From: Papio anubis | Lineage: Eukaryota; Chordata; Mammalia; Primates; Cercopithecidae | Direction: 5' to 3' | DNA: 64,000 bases | Assembly: GCF_008728515.1 (NCBI RefSeq) | Contig: NC_044978.1 | Location: 143,949,787-144,013,786, forward strand | Shown here: one piece after another, positions 10,230 through 21,505 of the stretch | Numbering within the stretch: the first letter of the stretch is position 1 | Layout: each line of letters begins with the position of its first letter | Position numbers and translations under genes: made by a program | Notes under the pieces: generated by a model | The model's database searches: none | Seen by the model: the letters and a program-made list of their open reading frames with translations, nothing else | What the model was told of the DNA's origin: nothing

Positions 10230-11280
10230 CCCAAAGAATGGTGCCATATCAAGGGCTCAGTGTTGGTCTCTGCAGCTGGCAAATTGGGCTCAGCAGTGGC
10301 CGTAGCCAGGTCAGCCTTGGTGAGTAGAAGTCCATGTTGCTGAGCCCATGCATAACCTCCACCCCTGCCACCATGGCCACTTTGTTCATGGGCCCATTGG
10401 GTGATGACGGGGTGGCTGGGGAAAGAGGCTGAGTGGTGTCCACAGAACAATTCATCCTATCCACTTGATTCTTAAAATCTTCCTCTGCTGAGGTCACCCA
10501 CTGGTGAGCACTCACATGGGATACAAATATCTTCACAGCTTTTGACCACTCAGAGAGGTCCATCTGCGTACTTCTTCCCCAGATTTCTTTGTAACCAATT
10601 TTCCAGTCATGCTTCTTCCACGTCCCTGACCATCCAGCCAAATCATTGGCTACAGCCCATGAATCGCACATCTGGTCATTTTTCCTTCCATGCAAAGTGC
10701 ACAACCAGGTGCACTGCTTGAAGTGCTGCCCACTGGGAAGATTTCCCTTCACCGCTGTCATTCAGGGATGTTCTAGAAAGGGACTGTCATGCTGCAGCTG
10801 TCCAATTTTGGGTAGTGCCTGCCTGTTGTACAGAACCGTCTGTGAACCAGGCCCTAGTCTTCTCTTCCTCTGTCAACTGATCATAGGGGAAACTCCCCAT
10901 GAGACCATTGGTGCAGGCTGGGGGAGAGAAGACAGAGTGGGAGGAGTGGAGACCATGGGCACTTGAGCCACTTCCTCACGTAACTTATTTGTGCCTTCAG
11001 GACCTGATCAAGCCCCATCACGTATATACCACTTCAATTTGATGATGCATTGCTGCTGTGCACGGCCCACTTCATGGCTAGATGGGTCAGAAAGCACCCA
11101 GTTCATGATAGGCAGTTCAGATCGCACCGTGACTTGATGACCCATGGTCAAATGTTCAGTTTCCAACCAAAGCCCAGTAACAAGCCAAGAGCTGTCCTTC
11201 AAAAGGACAGTAGTTACCTGCAGATTATGACAGGGCCTTGCTCCAAAATCCAAGATGCCTCCGCCGTGATTCACCTATGG
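10230..11280 (-). pseudogene. HERV-L connection, RNase H and integrase zinc-binding remnants
   Basis: About 11008-11274 is connection-like (TMGHQVTVRSELPIMNWVLS). About 10450-10761 is RNase H-like, with CDSWAVANDLAGW and FVSHVSAHQ then EEDFKNQVDRM. About 10226-10450 carries an integrase N-terminal segment (QWAHEQSGHGG...) with the His pair of an HHCC zinc finger. Frames change between blocks, so the protein is not continuous. Confidence 0.7.
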
Positions 11281-11576
11281 GGGCCTGCCAAAGGCTCCAA
11301 ACAGCATCCCCATCTGCTACTGACACCTCAAACACCATTGGATCTGCTGGGTCATATGGGCCAAGTGGCAGAGCAGCTCATACAGGACCTGTCTCCTGTT
11401 CTGGACCCCACTCAAAACTGGCAGCCTTCTGGGTCACTTGATAAATGGGCCAGAGTAGCACACCCAGATAAGGAATGTGATGCCTCTAAAATCCAAATAA
11501 GCCGAGTAGGCATTGTGCCTTTCACTGTAGGAGGGGCCAAATGCAACAACTTATCCTTCACCTTAGAAGGAATATC

Positions 11577-12260
11577 TCAACAATCCCCACACCACTGGAC
11601 CCCTAGAAATTTTACTGAGGTAGAGGGTCCCTTAATTTTAGTCAGGTTTATTTCCCATCCTCTGGCATGCAAATGTCTCACCAGTAAGTCCAGTGTGTTT
11701 GCTACATCCTGCTCACTGGATGCAATCAGTATGTCATCAGTGTGATGGACCACTGTGATATCTTGTGGAAATGAAAAGCAATCAAGGGCTTTCTGAATAA
11801 GATCATGACACAAAACCAGAGGGTTGATATACTCCTGAGTTAGAACAGCAAAGGTATATTGAAGGCAAATTGCTTGGTGGGCCTTATGGGCAGGAGTGAA
11901 GAAAAAGGAATTTGCCAAGTCAGTGGCTGCATACCAGGTACAAGGAGATGTGTTAATTTGCTCGAGCAATGAAACCACATCTGGTACAGCATCTGCAATT
12001 GGAGTCACCCCTTGGTTAAGCTAATGGTAATCCACAGATCATTCCCCAAAGATCCATCTGTCTTCTGCACAGGCCAAATGGGAGAGTTGAATGGGGGTGG
12101 TGGGAATCACCACCCTTTTCGTCTTTCAAGTCCTTGATGGTGGCACTAATCTCTGCAGTCCCTCCAGGGATGTGATACCATTTTTGATTTACTATTTTTC
12201 TAGGTAGAGGCAGCTCTAATGGCTTCCGTTTGGCCTTTCCTACCATAATAGCACTCACTC
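11577..12260 (-). pseudogene. HERV-L reverse transcriptase remnant
   Basis: An open 143-codon block (11577-12008) contains WYAATDLANSFFFTP (motif A, catalytic Asp present) and HHTDDILIAS, where the usual Y-x-D-D is H-T-D-D (11733-11744). KFLGVQWCG marks the end of the palm. The upstream fingers are at 12016-12258 in another frame (MDLWG.., PRKIVNQKWYHIPGG). The gene is broken. Confidence 0.8.
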
Positions 12261-12289
12261 TACCAGTCAGGGAGCCAGTATGGGGATTC

Positions 12290-12640
12290 TGCTAGCTGCC
12301 AAGTATGTCTGTGCCAATTATGAATTCTGGCACCAGGGAAATGACCACAGGATGAGCCTGGAGACCCACTGGACTCACTCTAAGTCGGAGCTGAGCTAAA
12401 ACTCCATTAATTACCTGACCTCCATAAGCCCCTACTTTTAACTGGAGGACCACGGTGACATTTTGGGTCCCCTGGAATCATCATCAGCTCAGAGCCAATG
12501 TCCAGTAGTCCCCAAAATGTCTGATCATTTCCCTTTCCCCAGTGCACAGTTACCCTGGTAAAAGGTCAGAGGTCTCTTTGGGGAAGGATGGGAGAACAAT
12601 TAACAGCATAAATTGTCAGTAAGACAGTGGGGTCTTTTTT
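12290..12640 (-). pseudogene. HERV-L protease remnant
   Basis: The - strand encodes LLDIGSELMMIPG; the active-site codons at 12491-12502 read D-I-G-S where an aspartic protease needs D-T-G or D-S-G. This change alone should abolish activity. The surrounding sequence is also interrupted. Confidence 0.6.
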
Positions 12641-13720
12641 CAAGGGGACCCAGCCTCCGTTTCATTCAGGGGGTTCTGGGTCTGTAACTGGCTCAAGTTT
12701 GGAAATTGATTGAGGGGCTGTGATTCTCGGTTTTTGTAATTCAAATTAGTCTTTTATCCCTTTGACCTAGAAGTTTTCTGCTTATGTAAGTTTGAAAACT
12801 CAGGCAATTCTTTTTTAGTGTAGCACATCTACTCATGAGTCATACTCTCATCCTCACCTCCAGGGGCCCACTGGGACTTTAGTCTATTTATAGTCTAGAA
12901 GCAAACAGGGGTGTTGGGGGTGGCTCCTGAAGAGAATCAACATCATCTTGCCTGGCAACTGCCTCAGGGGAGGACATCATTGTTACCGCAGGCAGCACAG
13001 GGTTTATCTCCTCAGACAAAGTTGGAAAGGCTGATGGCTGAGAGGGTTCAGAGAGGGGATGTTGCCACTCCTGAGAATGGGGAAGCTGTTACTTCTGGCA
13101 AAAAAAGGTTCATCAGAGTTTACAAATTCAGTGTCCCCAGCTTCATCAGGGTCCTCTCACATGTCCCTGCAGGATCCCATTCTTTTCCAATCAATGCCCT
13201 CACTTTAATAGTAGACACCTGTAGAGGCTGTTCACATGCATCTTTCCTTGCAGGTCAGCCACTCGCATGATAACAGCTTGTGTCTATTTTTCCACAACTT
13301 CAGCTCTTTCCCTGCAGGAGGTAAGACTCTCACTCAGGGCAATCTTAGCAGATTTGAGACTCAGTATCTGCTTCTGAAGCCAGGAGATAGAATCCCTGAG
13401 TTCATCATTTTCTTTCATTACTTTGTCCACTGAACTTAGGAGCAACCAACCAGCTTCATTATGTTCCTTGGTTCTCCACACATGGCCAAAGGTATTATGT
13501 ATAGAGTCACTAAACTCATTGCCTCTCATGAACGAAGAATCAAGAATGTCAAATGCATTTATTTTACATAATTCTCCAAACAGTTTACGCCAAGGACTAT
13601 CAGTGTTCTGCATACTACTAGAAGTAGAGTCCTTAGCATTTTGGGGTCTAATCATATTAAGCAGCCAGAAACTCCAAAACGAATGAAAGAACTCCATCTT
13701 AATATTCTGTTCCTCTAGAA
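12640..13720 (-). pseudogene. HERV-L gag remnant
   Basis: A 150-codon open block at 13284-13736 reads through the leader into gag-like sequence with a heptad-like helical stretch (KVMKENDELRDSISWLQKQI), suggesting a coiled coil. The reading frame's first Met falls inside the primer-binding site, so it is not a credible start. Below about 13284 the sequence is broken by stops and harder to assign. Confidence 0.6.
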
Positions 13721-13735
13721 CCACTCTTGGTACCA
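13721..13735 (-). promoter_or_regulatory. HERV-L primer-binding site
   Basis: The - strand reads TGGTACCAAGAGTGG five bases inside the LTR, consistent with the tRNA-Leu type primer site for which HERV-L is named. Confidence 0.65.
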
Positions 13736-13740
13736 AAATC

Positions 13741-14160
13741 TGTATTAAGGTTCTCTAGAGGGACAGAACTAATAGAATAAATACATATATATAAAGGGGA
13801 ATTTATTAAGCATTAACTCACACAATCACAAGGTCCCACAGTAGGCCGTAGGACCTGCAGGCTGAGGAGCAAGGAGAGCCAGTCCAAGTTCCAAAACTGA
13901 AGAACTTGGAGTCTGATGTTCCAGGGCAGGAAGCACAGGAGAGAGATGTAGGCTGGGAGGCTAGGCCGGTCTTGCCATTTCATGTTTTTCTGCCTGCTTT
14001 ATATTCGCTGGCAGGTGACTAGATGGTGCCCACTCAGATTAAGGGTGGGTCTGCCTTCCGGAGCCCACTGACTCAGATGTTAATATCCTTTGGTAACACC
14101 CTCACAGACACACCACATCCTTCAATCCAATCAAGTTGACACTCAGTATTAACCATCACA
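13741..14160 (-). repeat. HERV-L 5' LTR (MLT2-type)
   Basis: A 420-bp LTR with TG...CA ends. The - strand begins TGTGATGGTTAATACTGAGT, a start I recognise from the MLT2 LTRs of HERV-L. It directly abuts the primer-binding site. The partner 3' LTR is not in the window, so no target duplication can be tested. Confidence 0.85.
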
Positions 14161-15661
14161 GTGTTTATTCATTTTTCATGTATAGGCATGGCCAGCCGAT
14201 TGCGATTGTTGTTTTAAAAACATACTATACGTTTAATGCAGAAGGCCACATCTTTCTTCTGCTTTTTCTCAACACTATAAAGAAGGTAGAAAATTAATTT
14301 TTTCCATTCTAAACGTCAACTTCTTCCACTAGAACGGTTGGATACACTACATAATTTAATTCTTTTAACTATATTACTTATCACTTTTGTTTTCATGATT
14401 TTAATGTTTTCAAATATTTTCTTAGTTTTTGAATGGACTGTATTAATATCATTGAAAATATTATTTTAAAATTTAATTCTTCTTAAAAGAAGAATTTACA
14501 AATTATTCTTCTCATTCTCAGAAAGGAGCCATGAGGGGAAGCTATCATTTCCTTTTGCTTTGCCCCCCTTCCCATTCCATCACTGAACAAATGAAAAGAA
14601 ATTCATAATTGCAGCTTGGAATACTCCATCTGTTCTGAGGTCACTAAGTTCTGTTTCTCTCAAGGGTTCTAAATCATACTCCATTAGTCTGCTTCCAAAT
14701 ATCAGCCCTGAGACTGGAGACCCCAAAATGGGTAATACCACTGAGAGAGTAATTGCAGATAAATGATTTATTTTTTCCTGGTCTAATAAAACCATGAAGG
14801 TTGAATAAGAAAATTCTTAAAGCACTAAACCAAAGCTGGATAATAACTAAAGGAATAATAGGCAATTTATAAAAAAGCAAAAACTAGAGAAGCATAAGTG
14901 GTACGTGAAGTTAAAGCTGAAAAGAACTTTAAACATAATCCGGTAACCAAATTTTACAGATTAAGTAAACTGAGTCTTAAAGCTAAAGTGACACAATCAG
15001 AAATATATGGCTATTTAAGGCATTTCGAGATTTGTCCAAGGTTCTCCCCACAATACCCACTGGCCCTTTCAGTGGATTTAGTCCTGTATTTCTTAAAGTT
15101 TGTTCTTCTGTGAACACTGGTCCCATAAACATGCTCTAAACCCTAAAAAGTTCTGTGGTTCAATGAGTTTGGGGCACATATCATGTAGCCCCTTCAAGAT
15201 CCACTGTGCACACTGGCATTTTAAAGCCCCCAAGGATTGTTGCAGCAGGACAAGCTCTGTTGCTTTGCTCAGTCCAGTGTTTCCCAAACTTACTTGAGTG
15301 CTGGACCGTTCTTCCTTGCAGCACCTATGAACACCTATGAAGGTGTTCTGGAAAACCTTCTGGCTTGGGGTAGATCTTGCAGCATGTGGAAGGTAAGTGA
15401 AGTAGAATATGAGATATGAACATGGGAATAACTACAATTTTATTCAGAAAGAGGAAAGATGAAGATGCAAGACTAGAGACTTATTACTTAATGTCACTAG
15501 GGAAATAGTATTATTAGACAAAAATATCTTGTTCTTTAAAAAGAATGCTAAAAGAGATTGGTGGTTGTTACACTGATTTCCTACTACTGTTGTTACCAAC
15601 ATCAACTTTATTAAACTCAGAATGCTTAATTAAGTCATTTTACCCTCTGTCTGTTTTCCAG
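14161..15661 (+). other. ATP8A1 intron between the HERV-L LTR and the first exon
   Basis: AT-rich unique intron. I see no gene or young repeat. Around 15255-15350 the sequence (CCAGTGTTTCCCAAACTTAC) may be the end of an old DNA transposon, but I cannot name it. The last 30 bases form the polypyrimidine tract of the 15662 exon. Confidence 0.5.
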
Positions 15662-15746
15662 GACACTGTAATTTATGATCGACTGGCAGAGACATCAAAA
15701 TACAAAGAAATTACCCTGAAACATTTAGAGCAGTTTGCTACAGAAG
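15662..15746 (+). CDS. ATP8A1: ATP8A1 coding exon 1 of 5 in window (end of nucleotide-binding domain)
   Basis: The exon encodes DTVIYDRLAETSKYKEITLK followed by HLEQFATE and the first base of a Gly codon. It starts in phase 0 after a pyrimidine-rich tract ending TTTTCCAG and ends before GTAAGTG, a near-ideal donor. In P4-ATPases this stretch follows the KGAD motif of the N-domain, which would be in the preceding exon outside the window. The exon leaves one base over, which pairs with GG at the start of the next exon. There are no stops or indels. Confidence 0.95.
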
Positions 15747-17299
15747 GTAAGTGTAATTCGGCAATAAAGCGTGATTAAAATAAAAGGAAATCGTATATTT
15801 CAACTCAAGACTTTCTATTAAAAACTTATGTAGCTATTAAAATTGTTATTCAGTGTATTGCAACTCAATAGAGAGAGCCCCTACCACAAGCCAGGCTCTG
15901 TGTGAAGCCTGAGAATGCAAAATAAGATAATCGAGCTTCGCCCTGTCTCTCTGTCCTCCTGAAATATATTATGTGCAAGGCAAAGCAGTACCTAGTCTAG
16001 AGAGAGGATCTAGGTTAGATGAAAGGCAGCAAGGGTTGTTAAACATGAGAGTCAGTTACTACAAGAATTTGTAGAGTCTTATCTCATACTTGACAATGGT
16101 AGTTATAGCTGAATCTAAATCTCCAGTCTCAGTTTTCACTCCTATGTGTTTCAGCTGGAACTGTTGCCAGTGGCACCAAACTGACCTGATCAAATATTTT
16201 TTTCCTGTTAACTCAGGCAGACAAAAGATAGGAATGTTTTTTAAAACACTAGGCAAAAACAAAAGCCAAAACAAACAAAAAATAAGATGGCTTTTGAAAA
16301 ACCTCTGTACAGTTCTTCAAAATGTAAAAGCATGGAAACATATATATTCATAGAATTCAGATTCCTTAAGGCCCAGCCTCAGACCTTGGCAGATACAACC
16401 TACCCAGCATACAACACAGATTCTTTTTGTTTTGGAGGAGAACTGAGGGCATCTTTCTCCTCTCTGGGTGTGATGTTAAAGATACTCCACTCTTAGATTT
16501 TAATGGTTTGGCCCACACCTCCACCCTATTCTTTCTGGCCCTGGACCGGATTACACTTCTCCCCATGACTACCCTCCAGTAAGTTTTCCAGCCAAGTTTT
16601 CAAGAGAGAAAAACATGTCCTAAGATGGCCCCAAAGATTTGAGTTCCACTCTCAGTGATCTGGCAATAGACCACCCTTTCTTGGAAGGTAGAGTTCTCTG
16701 GGAACTTTGTATGTTCCTTGCTTCTTACTTCTGACATGTTCCCTTCGACACATTTTGTCTTGAGATCACTAAGCCTAGCATCTGGTCCTAGTCATTCTAA
16801 GAATGAAATGACCTGGAGTGAGGGCGGTGTCTTCTTGCGAACCTAAATAACTGCTTCCTTGCATAGCTGACAAGTGCTTTGGCTTCTCCTTTCTTCCAAT
16901 CCATCTACTTTTTCCTGGCTGAGAGAGATGTGAGTTATGAAATTGACAGGCACCAGGCAGAGGGGCGGGTCACTGTAAATATCAGCTTTGATTGTTTTCC
17001 TGGAGTATATCTGCTGGCAGTTCTTTTTTGCCACTATCCCTCAACTACACTTAGACTTTTAAACTACAGATTTGATGACAAAGAATAGTAATAAATGCAG
17101 TCATATATCCTAGTAAGAGGAAGGTGGCTTTCCCAGTAGACCCCACCGGGGTCTCTCTTCCTTCGTAAACATCTGTGAGGCCACTATAAAAAGTCAGCCA
17201 CGATGCTTGGTACTGAGTTACTCTGAAGCACTCTGGGTCCCTGCTTTCCAAGTGCTTTAATAGAGGAGACACACAAGAAAAACTCTAAAACATTGTCAC

Positions 17300-17600
17300 T
17301 CACGCCATAGGACTGTTTCTGCCTTTGGCATCTGGGTGAGAGGAGGGTGCATCAAAGAGATGATTTTCAGATCTGAGTCTTAAACTACTTGCAAGGCAGA
17401 CAGTGGGCAGTCATTGGGAAAAGCAGAATGGAGAAAAAGTTACCAGCATGTGCAAAGACCCCTGTGTGTGGGAAGTGAATTGCAGGGAATGAGAGTGAAG
17501 GCACCTGATGAAACATGTATAAGCCGTACTTTGGGGCTTAAATTTTGTCCTGAGGAAAAATTGGAAGATTCGAAGCAAAAGAATTGCTTGATAAGATTAG
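17300..17600 (-). mobile_element. Possible L2 fragment
   Basis: The phrases GCATGTGCAAAGACCCC and TTTGTCCTGAGG-AAA resemble the antisense of the L2 3' region (the AGTGCAAAGGCCCTGAGG type). Highly diverged. Confidence 0.4.
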
Positions 17601-17861
17601 GATTTTAGAAATGCCACACTAGGCATGGAAGATGGATTAAAAGGGTTGGGAATTAGAAGCAGGGTACCAATTTTAAAGACCGGGGAACATTAATATACTA
17701 TTTATACTAAGTTTTTGTCATAATTTAATTGGACTTCAGCATATTGTTTGTATGGAATCACTTTTTTCAAAATGAGACTTTGTGAAATAAAAACAGAAAC
17801 CTCAGACTTCTGAATAAAATTTTCTTTGGTGTGTTGGGGTGATGTATGCTACCTTTTTCAG

Positions 17862-18001
17862 GGTTAAGAACTTTATGTTTTGCTGTGGCTGAGATTTCAG
17901 AGAGCGACTTTCAGGAGTGGCGAGCAGTCTATCAGCGAGCATCTACATCCGTGCAGAACAGGCTGCTCAAACTCGAAGAGAGCTACGAGTTGATTGAAAA
18001 G
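17862..18001 (+). CDS. ATP8A1: ATP8A1 coding exon 2 of 5 in window
   Basis: The exon opens with GG, completing the Gly codon, then encodes LRTLCFAVAEISESDFQEWR and continues to YELIEK. The acceptor is CTTTTTCAG and the donor GTACGTGG. The (G)LRTL motif is the conserved P-type ATPase stretch at the return from the N-domain to the P-domain; the Arg helps bind ATP in the family. The following acidic/helical segment (about 30 residues) is the usual P4-ATPase linker. The exon ends in phase 0. It is 2.1 kb from the previous exon, the shortest intron here. Confidence 0.95.
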
Positions 18002-18454
18002 GTACGTGGATGATTCTGTTGATCATACAGGGGGTTTGGTTTCCAGAGAGTTTCGATCTTTATTCAAGGAACCAATGGAATAAAAGTTAAAATATCTTTT
18101 GACATACCATTCACTACTGAATACCCTCTCATCATCTAAGCATTAAGAAATCTTAATATGCGTTAAAATGTTGCTGAGAAGTCTTTGGGGTTAGATATTA
18201 CTTTGTATAGATCTTCACCCTTTTCACAATTTTGGATCAAGGTTTGGCCAGTCTAGCAATCTCCTTGCCAACATGTTTCAGGTTCTGGATCTCTGAGGAT
18301 ATGGAACATGCCCCCACATACACTCACACATTACATACATGACATGTGTGCTTTGAGTTAATAATATAATATGCAATGCAATGTAAAATAGTACTGTAAT
18401 CACACAGCTTGCATAGCTGATAATAATATATAAGAGAGTAATCCAGTGCTTACA

Positions 18455-18560
18455 CTTGCCCAGTCATTGTGACAAACATACACCTGTATTATTTCTGTGA
18501 CAGCTGTAAATGTTCTCATTTTACAGATAAGGAAACCAAGGCTATTAAGCCAGAAAGTGA
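18455..18560 (-). mobile_element. MIR fragment
   Basis: TCTCATTTTACAGATAAGGA plus the flanks is the antisense MIR core. Old and partial. Confidence 0.5.
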
Positions 18561-18624
18561 CGGATACATTTTGATTGATACTGTATAAATAGCAAGAATC
18601 TTGCTTCCTTAATTAGGAAAACAT

Positions 18625-18845
18625 TTTTGTGTAGCACTTGCTGTGTGCCAGGTGCTGTTCATAGCACTTTCATCTATTAATCTAGTCAGTCCTCACAACA
18701 TCCCTTTCAGATGCTAATTATTCCTATCTTATAGATGAAGAATCCAAGGTAACAGAGAGGTTAAGTAATTTGGCTGAGAGTACACAGCTTCTAATAGGGG
18801 GAGCCAGAATCCTCACTCTTCCTCCGGTATTCATGCTCTGAATCA
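18625..18845 (-). mobile_element. MIR, nearly complete
   Basis: CTGTGTGCCAGGTGCTGTTC, TCCTCACAACATCCC, a degraded ATGAAGAATCCAAGG and GAGAGGTTAAGTAATTTG occur in MIR (antisense) order over about 220 bp. Confidence 0.7.
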
Positions 18846-19745
18846 CTCAAGTGTCTTCATTCTAACCTCTAGCTTGCCACTAGATAACTCTTCAATAGCA
18901 CTCATGTTTGTGTTGCATAGAATCAAACTAGCCTGTCTGCTGCAGTTTACTTGTAATCTTTTCTCCAGGTAAGTAAAGACTGATACTTTGTTCTTCTTTC
19001 CTCTCTATCAAACTGTGTACTTCCTTGTGCCTCTGTCTTGAGAAGTGGCTAGTGTTACCAGTACCTCCCTGGACTATTTTCCCCCTCTGCTCCTTACGTC
19101 CCCTCCCTTTATGTAGTATGGAGATACCATGTTCTAGCTGCAGATGGTTTTCGTTATTCCACAAGGTCGCCATATGCAACTCGAGATATTGGTCTCCTAT
19201 CTCCTCAACAGATTATCACTTTTTATGGAAGTGATAATTGTTTCTCACATAGCCTTTATATTTTGTAAGGGGAAGATCCCTAAATATAAATATAAGCTCA
19301 CATATATCATACCTGTATATATAGAGATAGATATGTAGATATATCTAGATATCTCCTCCTTATATTTGAACTTAACTTTTTATTCTGCTTATTTATAAGA
19401 AAACATGCGATAGCATGTATGGTGTCTTCCAGGATGATACTCCCACCCTAAATTTTATAGGTATACACACACGAGGGGGCTTGTTATCAATTGACTTATT
19501 TCAATGTCTCTCTCGCCTATCTTCCACACTCCTTCCCTCCCCACTCCCTCCTTCCACATTCTCTCTCTCCACTTCCTAACATATTTATATATGATTATGT
19601 CTTTGGGGTATTTATGTAGTGAAATAAAATAATCTGAAGCCATAATCATAATCTCTTTTAATCTGCCCACCTAAAGTCACATATCTTAAAGCATTAGTGC
19701 TATTGATTTTTAATCTTTGCTTCCCTTACTCTTTTAAGAATTTAA

Positions 19746-20051
19746 GGCCGGGCGCGGTGGCTCAAGCCTGTGATCCCAGCACTTTGGGAGGCCGAGACGG
19801 GCGGATCACGAGGTCAGGAGATCGAGACCATCCTGGCGAACACGGTGAAACCCCATCTCTACTAAAAAATACAAAAAACTAGCCGGGCGCGGTGGCGGGC
19901 GCTTGTAGTCCCAGCTGCTCGGGAAGGCTGAGGCAGGAGAATGGCGTGAACCCGGGAGGCGGAGCTTGCAGTGAGCTGAGATCCGGCCACTGCACTCCAG
20001 CCTGGGCTACAGAGCGAGACTCCGTCTCAAAAAAAAAAAAAAAAAAAAAAA
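19746..20051 (+). mobile_element. Young AluY of Old World monkey type (AluYR-like)
   Basis: Full-length sense Alu with little divergence from AluY and many CpGs left. It carries GATCCGGCCACTGCACTCC in the right monomer, a change I associate with cercopithecid AluYR subfamilies. A 10-bp duplication AAGAATTTAA flanks it (19736-19745 and 20052-20061), and the A tail is about 24 bases long. Confidence 0.92.
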
Positions 20052-20463
20052 AAGAATTTAAAAAAAAAAATCCAGTTTGGAAATGATTTTTTTCCTGTCT
20101 CTGAATGTAAGGCAGCCTTGCCTCCCATCCTCATGAGACAGAATTAATATGTAATAAGTCAGAATAAAAAATATATATTTGAAAATGGATTCTAAACATA
20201 TTACATTGTTTCCACTTGAAGCACAACTTCAGTTCTAGAGTTGAATGTTTAATGTACCTAATATCCTTACTCTCTGGATGTCCTAGAGTTTTTTATAGAT
20301 TAAATTTTCTAGGTTTAACAGTTATGGTTCTTGTTCTTTTAATAACTGATTAAAAGCCTTGCAACCTCCAGCTTTTAACTGAAATAGATGTTCAACGTTT
20401 TCCCAGCAGATGGCGATCATGAGCTACATTAAAATTTAAGTTGACAGGCAATCCATTAAAAGT

Positions 20464-20476
20464 GGGGGGGGGGGGG
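20464..20476. repeat. Poly-G run of 13, next to a (TA/CA) microsatellite
   Basis: Thirteen G in a row, followed by TGTATACACATATACACACACATC. Long pure G runs are uncommon in intron sequence and prone to length error. Confidence 0.75.
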
Positions 20477-21027
20477 TGTATACACATATACACACACATC
20501 TATATATGTGTCTATATGCATCTATATAAACTACGTATAGTTTACAGATGACAGAAACCTCCTTTATGACTGCTTTTTACCTAAAATACATGAAAACGGG
20601 AATTTATAACTAATTTGTCTTTACTTCATAGTAAGCCATGCCTCTATTGTTGAAAATCTAAGATCCAGAAAGATTAAGAGATTGGGTCATTTACTCAGCC
20701 AGCCTGCTCCAAATGAAGACTAATTCTGTGTCCATCTCTACTCCTGAAACCGGAGCTTCATTTGGTGATCCATTTAAATAACTTTCATCAAGCAGTTCAT
20801 GTTTACATGCTCATGCACAAGCAAATGAGGCCGTGGCCCTCTGGGTACCACAGTCTGAGCAAATTCCCCAAATGAAGAAATCTTGAGGAACCCAGAAAGG
20901 TGACCCACAAATTTGATCCGAAGGAAGCTTTTGGAGAGGTGGTAACTTTTGAAATGGGCCTCCAAGGATTATTTTACCAGTTAGAGGAGAGCAGACATCT
21001 TTTTAGGGAAAAAGAATAGACAAAATA

Positions 21028-21331
21028 GACCAGATGTGATGGCTCACACCTGTAATCCCAGTATTCTGGGAGGCCAAAGTGGGAGGATCATTGAGCCCAG
21101 GAGTTTGAGACCAGCCTGGGCAAACATAGGGGGAGACGTTCTCTCTACAAATAATTTTTAAAAATTAGCTGGATGTGGTAGCATGCACCTGTGGTCCCAG
21201 CTGCTCAGGAGGCTGAGGCAGGGAGAATTGCCTGAGCCCAGGAGGCTAAGGCTGCAGTGAGCTGTGAAAGTACCACTGCACTCCAGCCTTGGTGACAGAG
21301 TGAGACCCTGTCTCAAAGTTAAAAAAAAAAA
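21028..21331 (+). mobile_element. Old Alu (AluJ-like)
   Basis: Sense Alu from GACCAGATGTGATGGCTCAC through two monomers to GTCTCAAAGTTAAAAAA. Many substitutions; the left part reads TGAGCCCAGGAGTTTGAGAC, typical of AluJ. Confidence 0.9.
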
Positions 21332-21439
21332 GTAATAATAAAATTTAAAAAAAAAAAGATAAAATAACACAGGGATCTTTGTGACCAAGCTGTTTTTCTG
21401 AAGTGTTTCCATTAACTGCAATCATAGGACTGTAGGATT

Positions 21440-21505
21440 TTTAATATAGAGAGCCAGAGTTATATCACTTCTTTCTTGGTCTCAGATTCTATTCTTTGTT
21501 AAAAT
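21440..21505 (+). repeat. Unidentified 65-bp segment, copy A
   Basis: TCACTTCTTTCTTGGTCTCA and the flanking bases repeat at 23541-23605 with about eight substitutions and one small indel. I do not recognise the family. Confidence 0.6.

Larger units (their letters stand above)
9094..14160 (-). mobile_element. HERV-L provirus, 5' LTR to dUTPase; 3' end absent from the window
   Basis: A class III endogenous retrovirus on the - strand. From right to left it shows an MLT2-type LTR (13741-14160), a primer-binding site, gag, protease, reverse transcriptase, RNase H, integrase and a dUTPase at the end of pol, an order diagnostic of HERV-L. The region 3' of dUTPase is cut at about 9093 by an L1. Many stops and frameshifts are present. 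No env is expected in this family and none is seen. Confidence 0.88.

Noticed and set aside
11050..11745. 231-codon + strand open frame
   Set aside because: It is the antisense of HERV-L RT and connection sequence; the - strand has the recognisable RT motifs.
16090..16353. 87-codon + strand frame between exons 1 and 2
   Set aside because: It ends in a stop, is not flanked by usable splice sites in phase, and the joined exons already form a continuous ATP8A1 protein without it.
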